This document shows, piece after piece, positions 24,173-31,847 of a stretch of DNA of 45,919 bases. The first letter of the stretch is position 1, and each line of letters starts with the position of its first letter. The position numbers were made by a program, and so were the translations under genes. The notes under the pieces were generated by a model. It had not been told where the DNA came from. It searched no databases and saw only the letters and a program-made list of their open reading frames with translations. The stretch comes from Levilactobacillus paucivorans (GTDB lineage Bacteria > Bacillota > Bacilli > Lactobacillales > Lactobacillaceae): contig NZ_JQCA01000048.1 in assembly GCF_001437125.1 (NCBI RefSeq), forward strand, positions 1-45,919, written 5' to 3'.

Positions 24173-24604
24173 TTATGCTGGGGAAACGCCCAGTGTGTTC
24201 TTGTTGCCACCGTTTAAAATCTTGAAGAAACTGGCAAGTTCCTTCTTCCGGTATGAGGCTGGCACGAATTCCCGAATGGTTTCCAGGTCAAATCCAGTTG
24301 CTAACTTGTTACGGTCAACCACGATTGGGTTCTTCAGAATGCCTGGATTCTGCTGTAAGAGGTCAACCAACTCGTTCATCCCCATGTCCTGAACGGACTG
24401 TGGCAAGGCCTTGTAAGCCTTGGAACGGGTAGAAATTAAGTCGTCGGTGCCTTCTTCAGTTAAGGAAAACATGTAGAGAATCTCTTCACGAGTTAATGGT
24501 TGTTTTTTAATGTCACGAGCAGTAAAGATGGCGTCGTGGTTCGCAAGCCATTTCATAGCCTTCGTTACCGCGGTAGTTTTTGCATGAAAGTACATTTTGA
24601 TCAT
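24173..24604 (-). CDS. Spx/ArsC-family regulator lacking the CxxC redox switch
   Basis: 143 aa. The thioredoxin-like fold of Spx is clear from LTEEGTDDLISTRSKAYKAL (Gly of the RNA polymerase alpha-CTD contact kept), NPGILKNPIVVDRNKLATGF and IREFVP. The redox pair Cys10/Cys13 of canonical Spx is replaced by Thr10 and Val13 (HAKTTAVTKAMKWL). The protein can therefore be expected to bind RNA polymerase without thiol-disulfide sensing. The start is the ATG at 24604, with GGAGGG 7 nt upstream. It stands alone behind a CIRCE-like operator, which suggests heat or protein-stress control by HrcA. Confidence 0.88.
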   Translation of the reverse strand: MIKMYFHAKTTAVTKAMKWLANHDAIFTARDIKKQPLTREEILYMFSLTEEGTDDLISTRSKAYKALPQSVQDMGMNELVDLLQQNPGILKNPIVVDRNKLATGFDLETIREFVPASYRKKELASFFKILNGGNKNTLGVSPA

Positions 24605-24647
24605 AGAATCGCCCTCCAATTATCTTCTCTTCGATGAGGTACTTGAG

Positions 24648-24673
24648 TTAGCACTCTTTTAATTGAGTGCTAA
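24648..24673. promoter_or_regulatory. CIRCE-like HrcA operator with an 8-bp spacer
   Basis: Both 9-bp arms match the CIRCE consensus exactly (TTAGCACTC and GAGTGCTAA). The spacer is 8 bp rather than the canonical 9. It lies between a TACAAT -10 (24686-24691, minus strand) and the Spx-like start codon. HrcA normally uses this site to repress groESL and dnaK operons; no chaperone gene is present here. Confidence 0.8.
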
Positions 24674-24767
24674 TTTATGATTCTCATTGTACACCACAAT
24701 CCGAAATGATGAAACCCATTACCCCCACAGTTGACTGCCTTTTAACAATTTCTCAAGATCCTTGGCC

Positions 24768-24814
24768 AACCTAAGTAGGGCAACAACCCCACCATCTCGG
24801 GCTTAGGTTAACCT
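24768..24814. other. Hairpin-forming intergenic stretch
   Basis: AACCTAAG (24768-24775) is complementary to CTTAGGTT (24802-24809), which itself runs into the palindrome AGGTTAACCT. There is no T tract, so it is not an obvious terminator. The rest of 24700-24928 contains no gene that I can see. Confidence 0.35.
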
Positions 24815-24928
24815 TAGCAAGAGAATCCACCCTTTTTACGCCCGAAAAATGAATTTTTTGAGAAGATCTCCTCGTTCCCCGTGTTAAAACATTGGTATAG
24901 CTTTCATTGCTGTTGCTTGTGTTGAAAA

Positions 24929-25116
24929 TTAGCCGCCTGCGGCTGCCAGGGATTACGCCTGCTGTGGGGATGCTTCAGCCTGGGAACCAGGCTTCTCGCT
25001 CGATTTGAAGCCCCGCCAGGAACGCGGGTCTTCAAAGTCGTCCGTGCTGTAAACTGGCAAACCACCAGTTAGCACCACCGCCACGGCTGGCTCCATCCCT
25101 GATCTCCTCCGGCTAA
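24929..25116 (+). repeat. Structured intergenic repeat, copy A
   Basis: 188 bp, bounded by TTAGCCG and CGGCTAA. Closing stem: CAGGGAT (24947-24953) with ATCCCTG (25095-25101). Internal hairpins: AGCCTGG/CCAGGCT (24977-24993), TTTGAAG/CTTCAAA (25004-25036) with inner CCCGC/GCGGG, and GTGCT..AACTGG/CCAGTT AGCAC (25044-25075). Core CTGTGGGG at 24962-24969. A TTTTT tract follows shortly after the end. There is no ORF of interest. It is oriented opposite to both flanking genes. Confidence 0.85.
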
Positions 25117-25228
25117 GATCAGTTTTTACCGCGACCAGTACGCCCCAATGACTGGCAAGCTAATCATCATTACTCTTCTTGTCTATCAGAATAACATGGC
25201 ACCAATCACAGAAAACTTGATCATAATC

Positions 25229-25270
25229 AAAAAGCATGGTCAAAACCAAAACTGATTTCACCATACCTTT
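25229..25270 (-). terminator. Probable terminator of the beta-helix gene
   Basis: AAAG-ATGGT pairs with ACCAT-CTTT across a long loop and is followed by TTTTT on the minus strand. Confidence 0.5.
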
Positions 25271-25281
25271 AAATTTATCGC

Positions 25282-27099
25282 TTACTGTAATTCGAACGCA
25301 GCCGCTCTGGTCCACAGGCCATTACTCATTCTATAGAAGGTTGTGACCGACCCACTCGAGGTCTTTCGCTGAACCCGTTCAGTAATGTGCACAACGCGCT
25401 GGGCAATATCGGCCGTCGTTCCTCGTTGTTGTGCCAACAGCGGGTCATTGAATGGCCGCGTGTAGACTGGATAAACCTTGGCCAGCATTGCATCGTGATC
25501 GAAGGCTTCCTTGGTAAAGGTATCGAAGGTCAAGGCCCCCTTACGAATCCAGTACGTCTTCGCATTGGCTTTCTTACTAAACCGGATGCGATACCACTTT
25601 CCGGTATCAGCCTCCGCGCGCATGTCAATGTAGACGCGCTTGGTCTTGATCGACTGCCACTTGAACTTCAAAGCATTCCAGTTCTTGTGCCCCTTGATCA
25701 CGTTGTAAAGCGTGTAGCTCTTATAATGTTTACTCAACTGGGCATGTTGCGAAGCGACCCCTTTGAAATAAGTTTCATGTTTGTTGGTTTGCTTACGCTT
25801 CTTAAGCTTTTGGCCAGTGTCGTGAACGACCGCCGTTGGTTTAATCGTGTGTTGGGGCTTGACGACGGTCCCCGACTTCTTAGCCTTCTTAATACTGTTC
25901 TTAGCCACCGTGTTCCCCGTCATGGCAAAGTTACTCATGAGGAACTGCGCTTGGTCATTTTGCGTCGTGGCCTTGTTCCCCGTAATCGTGACCTGCGTCA
26001 TTGGGTTCGTGGCATAACGACTGTCTAGGCTGACGTAACTATGCATCGGGTTCACATCGGTAAAGGTATTGTCCTTGATGTTGATATTTGTCATTTGGTA
26101 GTTAGGCAACGTATTTCGCAGATAAATGTAGTCACCCGACCCTAAGGCATGTTGATTGATAAACCGGTTGCCGGTAATCCACAGGTTAGAAATGCCCTTG
26201 AAGTGAATCGTGGCCATGCCACTCCCGGCAGCACTGGTCAGTGGCTTGGGGTCGACCACCGTGTTGTTGCTAAAACGAACATCGTGGATAATTCCGTCAA
26301 CACCTTTGTTATAGACGGCATGTTCCCCAATCGGATTGGGCGCGTAAACCTTCACGGATCCACTGGCCTTCTGGACTGGCAGAAATTGACTGTCGGTCAC
26401 CGTCACCCCATAGGTCGGCAAGTTATCGTATTGGTCCCCAGGATTCTGGTAAGACATGGCGCGCAGATTAGAGTAATCCACCTGAATGGCTTCCTTATAA
26501 TCCCGCGACCCATCGAACCCGGTGAAAACCGACCCCGTCACATTGATGTTGTGACTGCCATCGAGATCGAGATAGTGGCCAGTTGGTGATTCCGCATTGT
26601 CGAAGACACAGTCTTGAAAGTTAACGTTCTGCGCATGGTGCACGCTCTGAACGAAGACGCTTTGGCCCTTGACGTGGTCACCTTGGAAGGTGGCGCGTTG
26701 CCAAGTCACGTTCTTCAATCCCCCGTCATATCCGGCTTTCGGACTCGGATAAACGAAGAACACCTCATGGCCATCGGTTACCCGAAAAACGGCACCCTTA
26801 TCAAACTTAAACGTTATGTTCGAATGCAGTAAAATTTTTCCAGAGTCAAAGACGTACGTTCCCTTCGGTACACGAACCGTCAACGCATCTTGATCCCACT
26901 TATCCAACATCGCTTGCATAGCCTCATTATTCGCCGTCTCACCATCGCCAACCATCCCCTGGTTCTTGGCATTGATCGTCGTCGCCGCATGGGCCACAAC
27001 GGATTGACGCGATGATGTTCCGGGAAGACCACTCAAGCTCAACAGTGTTGTCCCCACAACGACTGTCATTAGTAAACCGAGTTTTTCCCTCAAATTCAC
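25282..27099 (-). CDS. Secreted right-handed beta-helix protein with C-terminal GW/SH3-like domain
   Basis: 605 aa. A signal peptide (positive NLREK, then a hydrophobic core to about residue 24, cleavage near VAHAAT) precedes a pectate-lyase-superfamily start (INAKNQGMVGDGETANNEAMQ...VPKGTYVF). Repeated beta-helix coils at about 120-400 carry phrases such as NINVTGSVFTGF, LWITGNRFINQ, INIKDNTFTDV and VTITGNKATT. A Lys-rich linker leads to a C-terminal region of about 170 residues (YTLYNVIKGHKNW, KWYRIRF, YWIRKGALTF) that resembles GW/SH3b wall-binding modules. The fold suggests a polysaccharide lyase or hydrolase, but no catalytic residues were identified. GGAGGGG lies 6 nt before the GTG at 27099, which yields a normal signal peptide; the frame is open to 27138. 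It lacks a sortase motif. Confidence 0.82.
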   Translation of the reverse strand: MNLREKLGLLMTVVVGTTLLSLSGLPGTSSRQSVVAHAATTINAKNQGMVGDGETANNEAMQAMLDKWDQDALTVRVPKGTYVFDSGKILLHSNITFKFDKGAVFRVTDGHEVFFVYPSPKAGYDGGLKNVTWQRATFQGDHVKGQSVFVQSVHHAQNVNFQDCVFDNAESPTGHYLDLDGSHNINVTGSVFTGFDGSRDYKEAIQVDYSNLRAMSYQNPGDQYDNLPTYGVTVTDSQFLPVQKASGSVKVYAPNPIGEHAVYNKGVDGIIHDVRFSNNTVVDPKPLTSAAGSGMATIHFKGISNLWITGNRFINQHALGSGDYIYLRNTLPNYQMTNINIKDNTFTDVNPMHSYVSLDSRYATNPMTQVTITGNKATTQNDQAQFLMSNFAMTGNTVAKNSIKKAKKSGTVVKPQHTIKPTAVVHDTGQKLKKRKQTNKHETYFKGVASQHAQLSKHYKSYTLYNVIKGHKNWNALKFKWQSIKTKRVYIDMRAEADTGKWYRIRFSKKANAKTYWIRKGALTFDTFTKEAFDHDAMLAKVYPVYTRPFNDPLLAQQRGTTADIAQRVVHITERVQRKTSSGSVTTFYRMSNGLWTRAAAFELQ

Positions 27100-27250
27100 A
27101 AAAAACCCCTCCATTTCAAGTATCCTACTCGCGACCAATTATAACTAAGACAACATAAGAAATGGATCATCTTAACTAAATTGTTACACGAATATAAGAA
27201 ACTTACAGTGAAGGGGTTTTACTTTTCAATTGTAAATTAATTTAAGTTTG

Positions 27251-27634
27251 TTACATTAATTTTGAGATGTCGTCATGCAAATTGTTTAAACGGTCGACAA
27301 CCTTGCCACGAACGGACGTGTAAACTTTAACACCATCTGGTGTCAGCTTCAGGTTGTGTTGACGACGGTCAACCGTGGAGGCGATGCTTTCAATTAAACC
27401 AGCCCGCAACAACCGTGAAATTTGACCGGAGATCATGGATTTAGAAACCCCAATCTGACCGGCAAACTTGGTTGGTGTGAATTCCTCCCGTTGGGTGGTA
27501 ATGGCATGTAATAGATTAAATTGTTCCAGAGAAATCGTAATGTCCTCCGTTTTAATCGTGGTTACTGGCCGCATGATCTTTTGGAGCTGGGAGAACCATT
27601 CCAAGGATTGGTTTAAATCGTTCGTTTGCGTCAT
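27251..27634 (-). CDS. MarR-family transcriptional regulator
   Basis: 127 aa, a little short for the family (usually 140-150). It has a winged helix-turn-helix: FAGQIGVSKSMISGQISRLLRAGLIE is the recognition helix region and VDRRQHNLKLTPDGVKVY is the wing with the characteristic DRR. AAGGAAG precedes the ATG. It binds DNA as a dimer, usually repressing an adjacent gene in response to phenolics, drugs or oxidants. Neither neighbour is an obvious target, and no clear palindrome was found at its own promoter. Confidence 0.88.
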   Translation of the reverse strand: MTQTNDLNQSLEWFSQLQKIMRPVTTIKTEDITISLEQFNLLHAITTQREEFTPTKFAGQIGVSKSMISGQISRLLRAGLIESIASTVDRRQHNLKLTPDGVKVYTSVRGKVVDRLNNLHDDISKLM

Positions 27635-27826
27635 TTCTGCTTTCTTCCTTTCCAGTTGAGCTAGCGGTAAGCCTGCGGTAGCGGTTACTATTCTTACCCG
27701 CTAACCATTTATTATAGCCCTTATTTTCAGCCTTTATGTTACCGATTCATTAATAGTTTATAGCATTACGAATGAAAAAACTAGTGATCCGCAATCTTTT
27801 TGTCATATTTCTTCTAGCTTAGAACA

Positions 27827-27855
27827 TTGAAATCCCAAACAGAAGCCCGTATGAT
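27827..27855 (+). promoter_or_regulatory. Promoter of the HAD phosphatase gene
   Basis: TTGAAA (27827-27832), 17-bp spacer, TATGAT (27850-27855), about 38 bp before the start codon. Confidence 0.6.
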
Positions 27856-27892
27856 TAATGTTAACGAAATCTAAACGAATAAGGAGACCGGT

Positions 27893-28711
27893 ATGACACA
27901 TATTAAACTTATTGCAACAGACGTTGACGGGACCTTTCTCAACTCGCAGCGCCACTATAATCAGCCCCGCTTCCATGAACAACTCGATCGGCTTCACGCC
28001 GCGGGCATTCACTTTGTCATTGCAAGTGGCAATAGTCTCGGCCACCTTCATGATGTCTTCGCACCCACACCGGCAATTAAAACGTTCGTCGCCGAAAATG
28101 GTGGTCTCATCACGAGTGGGGATAAAACCCTCTTCGAAGACGCGATTCCCACACCGGTAGTCCACGAGATCGTCCGCACCATCCTCGCTGACGACACGTT
28201 GCGGCCACAAGTACTCCGCTTATCCGGCGCCCATGGCACCTATATCAATCGTGCCGACCAAACCAATGATCCGGCCTCTCAGGCCTACTTTTTCAACAAC
28301 ATTGTCCTCGTTGACGACCTGACACAGGTCGACGATACCTTCTACAAGGTCAATGGTGAGTGGCCCAACGAGTCGATTCAGGCCTTGGCAGCCAAGATCA
28401 ACGAGCGCTTCCCGACAGAGATTCACGCGACGGCCAGTGGTTTTGGCAGTATCGATATCATCCCACCCCACATGAATAAGGCCATTGGCCTCCACCAGTT
28501 GGCGGACTCATGGGGCATCAAACCGGCTGAAATTGCGGCTTTCGGTGATAACGATAATGACCAAGAAATGCTGGCTCACGTCGGTCTCGGCGTTGCCATG
28601 TCCAACGGTACCGACACGGTGAAACAAGTCGCAGACCTCATCACCAAAACGGATAACGATCACGATGGGGTCCTCGATGTCATCGATGCTATCTTAGCAG
28701 ACGAACTTTAA
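27893..28711 (+). CDS. Cof-type HAD-IIB sugar-phosphate phosphatase
   Basis: 272 aa. Motif I is DVDGTF near residue 10 (nucleophile Asp plus acid/base Asp), motif II is the Ser in IASGNS, a conserved Lys (MNKAIGL) follows, and motif IV is FGDNDNDQEML with the Mg-binding aspartates. The C2-type cap lies between motifs II and III, as in Cof/YidA proteins. Such enzymes dephosphorylate sugar phosphates or flavin/PLP-type metabolites in the cytoplasm. AAGGAG lies before the ATG. It is monocistronic, ended by the hairpin at 28729. Confidence 0.9.
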   Translation: MTHIKLIATDVDGTFLNSQRHYNQPRFHEQLDRLHAAGIHFVIASGNSLGHLHDVFAPTPAIKTFVAENGGLITSGDKTLFEDAIPTPVVHEIVRTILADDTLRPQVLRLSGAHGTYINRADQTNDPASQAYFFNNIVLVDDLTQVDDTFYKVNGEWPNESIQALAAKINERFPTEIHATASGFGSIDIIPPHMNKAIGLHQLADSWGIKPAEIAAFGDNDNDQEMLAHVGLGVAMSNGTDTVKQVADLITKTDNDHDGVLDVIDAILADEL

Positions 28712-28728
28712 AACTAGCTAAATTATTC

Positions 28729-28759
28729 AGGGTCTGGGATATTTGTCCCGGCCCTTTTT
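28729..28759 (+). terminator. Intrinsic terminator of the HAD phosphatase gene
   Basis: AGGGTCTGGGA pairs with TCCCGGCCCT (with mismatches) and runs into TTTTT. Confidence 0.8.
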
Positions 28760-28779
28760 AATTGATGCCCTGGTTTTAG

Positions 28780-29592
28780 TTAGGCGTTAACCCAGAGGTG
28801 GGTCGCAATCAGCCGCCACATTCGCTCGGTGGCGTGCAACTGACGATGACTGGTAGCCGGCACGTGAACCTCCACGTACCCTACCGGACTGCCACTCACC
28901 ACCCCACGTAATGGGGTGATTTGACTGACCGGCACCGAGCCATCCGTCAGATGCCCTGAGAGCGTCCCATAGACGTTAATGATTCGAGCCTTAGGATGAG
29001 CCATCAAATGGTGTTTCGCCGCTCTCAGCCGCTGATAAGACACATCAGGGCTATCCAGACTACCCTCATCTACCGGTGCCCCCAGGAGGACTAACCGATG
29101 GAGCACGGGTAGATCGACATGGTGACTGTGACGAACCAAGGTATGAACAGCCGCACTACCACCCCAGGAGTGGGCCACGACGTTGTAACTCGTGACGCCA
29201 TACTGTTGTTTCAAGGTCCGTAGAATCGTCGTCAGCCATTGGACCTGCTGCTGATAGCCACGGGTCACACTATGATCAAATAGGACTTGAATCACCGGAT
29301 TCTCCCCGGTACCGTCCCAATGTCCATTAAACCGTAGCTTACCGGTCCAACTCACGCGGACCGTCAAGACTTTCTGGGCATAGCCGGCCCGTGGTAACCA
29401 GCGTAAGAAACCATTGAACGTCCAGGCATTACCCGCCCAACCCGGAATCAGGAGGGTCGGTGTCTGGCTATAAGTCACGTCTTGTCGATGATGCGTCAAA
29501 GGCTCAGGGGGTACCGCTTGTTGTCCCAGCCAGTGATACCCTAACCAACTACCCCCTAAGATAATCGGGAGCCATTGCCATTTAAGGTTCAT
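28780..29592 (-). CDS. DUF915-type alpha/beta hydrolase, membrane-anchored or secreted
   Basis: 270 aa. A short N-terminal hydrophobic segment (WLPIILGGSWLGYHWLG) could act as an uncleaved anchor. The alpha/beta-hydrolase marks are LLIPGWAGN (oxyanion strand), the nucleophile elbow VVAHSWGGSA, an Asp in TDGSVPV and a His in TSHRQLH, which together make a plausible Ser-Asp-His triad. The order and motifs match the DUF915 group of lactobacilli, often annotated as cell-surface hydrolases. The substrate is unknown, perhaps an ester. GGGGGAAGT lies before the ATG. Confidence 0.85.
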   Translation of the reverse strand: MNLKWQWLPIILGGSWLGYHWLGQQAVPPEPLTHHRQDVTYSQTPTLLIPGWAGNAWTFNGFLRWLPRAGYAQKVLTVRVSWTGKLRFNGHWDGTGENPVIQVLFDHSVTRGYQQQVQWLTTILRTLKQQYGVTSYNVVAHSWGGSAAVHTLVRHSHHVDLPVLHRLVLLGAPVDEGSLDSPDVSYQRLRAAKHHLMAHPKARIINVYGTLSGHLTDGSVPVSQITPLRGVVSGSPVGYVEVHVPATSHRQLHATERMWRLIATHLWVNA

Positions 29593-29765
29593 GATTACTT
29601 CCCCCTTAAACTAACCCATTATGCCAGTTCTTTTGATTGCGTACAAGTTAAAATTGGCGTGCTTAATTATTTTTGTTGGTCGTCATTTCTGGCGATAACC
29701 CCCGTCCAGGTTCACCATCCCCCTTGGTCGTATCCCCGTCAAATCACGGAGCCTGCGTGAACATC

Positions 29766-29797
29766 GTTTGACAATCAACTAGTCAAACCCATAAAAT
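29766..29797 (+). promoter_or_regulatory. galM promoter with overlapping palindromic operator
   Basis: TTGACA (29768-29773), 18-bp spacer, TAAAAT (29792-29797). A palindrome GTTTGAC-N9-GTCAAAC (29766-29788) covers the -35 and most of the spacer, so a repressor could occlude the promoter. Confidence 0.65.
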
Positions 29798-29805
29798 AGA
29801 GAGAA

Positions 29806-29820
29806 ATGAAACCGCTTAAT
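29806..29820. promoter_or_regulatory. cre-like site downstream of the galM promoter
   Basis: ATGAAACCGCTTAAT has one mismatch to WTGNAANCGNWNNCW. It starts 9 bp after the -10, a roadblock-type position for CcpA. Confidence 0.45.
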
Positions 29821-29848
29821 TAAAAAAATCAGAAACGGGGACTTGCTC

Positions 29849-30880
29849 ATGCAGACCGCAACGAAAAATTGGGATACTTATCAAAATCAGGTCGTGACCC
29901 GCTACGTCATTGCGAATGATCATGGCGTAAAATTAGCCGTTCTCAGCTGGGGGGCGACGCTTCACACGTTGTCCGTACCCACTGCTAACGGCGAGAAGAA
30001 CTTGGTGTTATCTTACCACAGGATGGCCGATTATCTTGATAATCCGTTCTACGTCGGCATGAGCATTGGCCGAACCGGTGGCCGGATCTCCGGCGGCAAG
30101 TTCCCACTCAACGGTCAGACCTATCAGGTCGACACCAACGAAGGCCACAACACCCTTCACGGTGGTCCCCATGGCTTTAATACGGTGAACTGGGAGGGTC
30201 AACTGGATACCAGTGATCCCCAGGCGCCGAAGATCGTTCTCACGCACACCTTCAAGAGCAGTGAGGACTCTTTCCCAGGCGATCTCACGGTACACATCAC
30301 CTACACCTTGAGCGATGCGGACAAGGTCACGATGACTTATACCGCCACCAGTACGGCGGACACCCTGTTCAACCCCACCCAGCATGTCTACTTTAACCTG
30401 AGCGAGGACCAACTGATTGCCGGTCAGACGTTGCAGATCAACAGTCAGGAGCGCCTGGAGCTAGATGGTGAGAAGCTCCCCACTGGTCAGTATCTCTCGA
30501 CCGCCGGTACCCCGTATGACTTCGCGAACGGCCAGTATCTGGGCAGTGCCATCCGGGGGCTCCAAACCATTCCGGAACAAGGCATCGATGACGTTTATCA
30601 TGTCGTTCCCGCCGCCGACCAGACTATTGCGGAACTCAGCGACCCCCAATCCAAGCGTAGCGTCACCATCAAGTCCGCTCGAAATGGTCTCGTGGTCTTC
30701 ACGGCTAACTCATTCACCTCACAGATGAAGCTCGCCACGGGTCCCGGACAGCCTTACATGGGCTTGGCCTTGGAACCGCAGAGCTTACCGGATTCACCCA
30801 ATCATCCGGAGTTCTGTGATGTCAGTCTCCCGGCCGGTGAAACCCGGACTTATCAGATCGCCTATGACCTCAGCTATTAG
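29849..30880 (+). CDS. galM: Aldose 1-epimerase (galactose mutarotase)
   Basis: 343 aa, the usual length for GalM. It interconverts alpha and beta anomers of hexoses in the cytoplasm. Conserved elements are GRTGGRISGGKF (Arg), NTLHGGPHGFNTVNW (His), FNPTQHVYFNL (catalytic His), GIDDVYHV (Asp) and LALEPQSLPDSPNH (catalytic Glu). The start is the ATG at 29849, with GGGGA 7 nt upstream; a TTG two codons earlier lacks spacing. The maltose phosphorylase encoded 1.4 kb away releases beta-glucose 1-phosphate and glucose, so a mutarotase fits nearby, although it is transcribed in the opposite direction from its own regulated promoter. Confidence 0.92.
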   Translation: MQTATKNWDTYQNQVVTRYVIANDHGVKLAVLSWGATLHTLSVPTANGEKNLVLSYHRMADYLDNPFYVGMSIGRTGGRISGGKFPLNGQTYQVDTNEGHNTLHGGPHGFNTVNWEGQLDTSDPQAPKIVLTHTFKSSEDSFPGDLTVHITYTLSDADKVTMTYTATSTADTLFNPTQHVYFNLSEDQLIAGQTLQINSQERLELDGEKLPTGQYLSTAGTPYDFANGQYLGSAIRGLQTIPEQGIDDVYHVVPAADQTIAELSDPQSKRSVTIKSARNGLVVFTANSFTSQMKLATGPGQPYMGLALEPQSLPDSPNHPEFCDVSLPAGETRTYQIAYDLSY

Positions 30881-30894
30881 GTGAGTCGTCATCG

Positions 30895-30924
30895 TTGACA
30901 GGGCCCATCTTCCTATGATAAATT
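30895..30924 (+). promoter_or_regulatory. Promoter of rpsN
   Basis: A consensus -35 TTGACA (30895-30900) is followed after 17-18 bp by an AT-rich -10 (TAAATT/ATAAAT, 30918-30924), which abuts the Zur-like site. Confidence 0.55.
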
Positions 30925-30927
30925 GAT

Positions 30928-30948
30928 AAAACGTAATTATTATCATTT
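30928..30948. promoter_or_regulatory. Zur-box-like operator of rpsN
   Basis: The 21-bp imperfect palindrome contains CGTAATTATTA flanked by AAA and TTT. It matches the Firmicute Zur-box pattern (AAATCGTAAT-N-ATTACGATTT) at all but three or four positions. It lies right after the -10, where Zur with zinc would repress. Confidence 0.65.
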
Positions 30949-30970
30949 AAGAAAGGAGGACCCTTTATTC

Positions 30971-31240
30971 ATGGCTAAAAAGTCTAAGATTGCTAAGGCA
31001 AACCGTATTGCGGCAACTGTCGCCAAATACGCCGACCGTCGAGCAGAACTCAAGGCCGCCGGTGACTACGCCGCACTGGCCTTACTGCCTCGCGATGCTT
31101 CCCCTACTCGGATGCATCATCGTGACCACCTGGACGGCCGGCCTCACGCCTACATGCGTAAGTTCGGGATGTCTCGATTGAACTTCCGTCAACTAGCCCA
31201 TGCCGGTCAAATTCCTGGTGTAAAGAAAGCTAGCTGGTAG
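30971..31240 (+). CDS. rpsN: 30S ribosomal protein S14, zinc-independent (C-minus) paralogue
   Basis: 89 aa. It matches the longer bacterial S14 ([12 protein letters not shown] at the start; [20 protein letters not shown] and IPGVKKASW at the end). It contains no cysteine at all, so it cannot form the CxxC-CxxC zinc site of the C-plus S14. Low-zinc bacteria switch to such paralogues to free zinc, and the Zur-box-like operator upstream agrees with that. AAAGGAGG lies about 11 nt before the ATG; the frame is open 16 codons upstream through the promoter region, which is not coding. Confidence 0.93.
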   Translation: MAKKSKIAKANRIAATVAKYADRRAELKAAGDYAALALLPRDASPTRMHHRDHLDGRPHAYMRKFGMSRLNFRQLAHAGQIPGVKKASW

Positions 31241-31262
31241 TTCCCTAAAACTTAAAACTTGC

Positions 31263-31307
31263 ACCCACGTCAACCCTGCCCGCGGCTTCGTTTGACGTGG
31301 GTTTTTT
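31263..31307 (+). terminator. Intrinsic terminator of rpsN
   Basis: ACCCACGTCAA pairs with TTGACGTGGGT and is followed by six T. Confidence 0.9.
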
Positions 31308-31386
31308 CGTGACCTAAACTTGAGATAGTTTGATTTATTGGGGCCTTGCCAATTGGCTATCCCCAAATAATGAAGGAGCGTTTCGC

Positions 31387-31824
31387 ATGACAGAAGTTTT
31401 ATCAGTAATTCGAGAATTTGATATTTTTGGCGGCGGTGACGATGTCCCTTACGGTATCGACACCCCTAAGATTCATGCCCAGTTCGTGGGTGTGAGCCCA
31501 GCCATTGCCTTTAATACGAGTAACCAACCCCGTTTAGCCCGGCAAAAGGAACGACAATTACGGACGTTGGAAGACGACATCCGTAAGGAATTCCGCGACC
31601 AATTGAGCCACCAACAAGGTGGGGATTTATCCGCTAACTTAAACATCTTCGGTAGCCTCATCACTGCCTTCAAGCAACGCTTGGAAGACACGTTACTGGT
31701 CAAGGACCAACTGGAATTGGAAAGCCTCACCATCAGCGGTGAATGGCTGACCTACTGGCAAGACAAGACGCCATTAGCACGGCAAAAGACGGCTCAGCAA
31801 CAACAGATGCCGAGTGACCTTTAA
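31387..31824 (+). CDS. Conserved hypothetical cytoplasmic protein
   Basis: 145 aa. I do not recognise a family. There is no signal peptide, membrane helix or cysteine cluster. The N-terminus is MTEVLSVIREFDIFGGGDDV; the middle is highly charged and probably helical (LARQKERQLRTLEDDIRKEF, then LITAFKQRLEDTLLVKDQLE), possibly a coiled coil. The C-terminus is Gln-rich (KTAQQQQMPSDL). AAGGAG lies 8 nt before the ATG at 31387, which fixes the start. Codon use and spacing look like a real gene. It is monocistronic. Confidence 0.75.
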   Translation: MTEVLSVIREFDIFGGGDDVPYGIDTPKIHAQFVGVSPAIAFNTSNQPRLARQKERQLRTLEDDIRKEFRDQLSHQQGGDLSANLNIFGSLITAFKQRLEDTLLVKDQLELESLTISGEWLTYWQDKTPLARQKTAQQQQMPSDL

Positions 31825-31847
31825 ACTGTCTTCTGTGATAAATTGAC

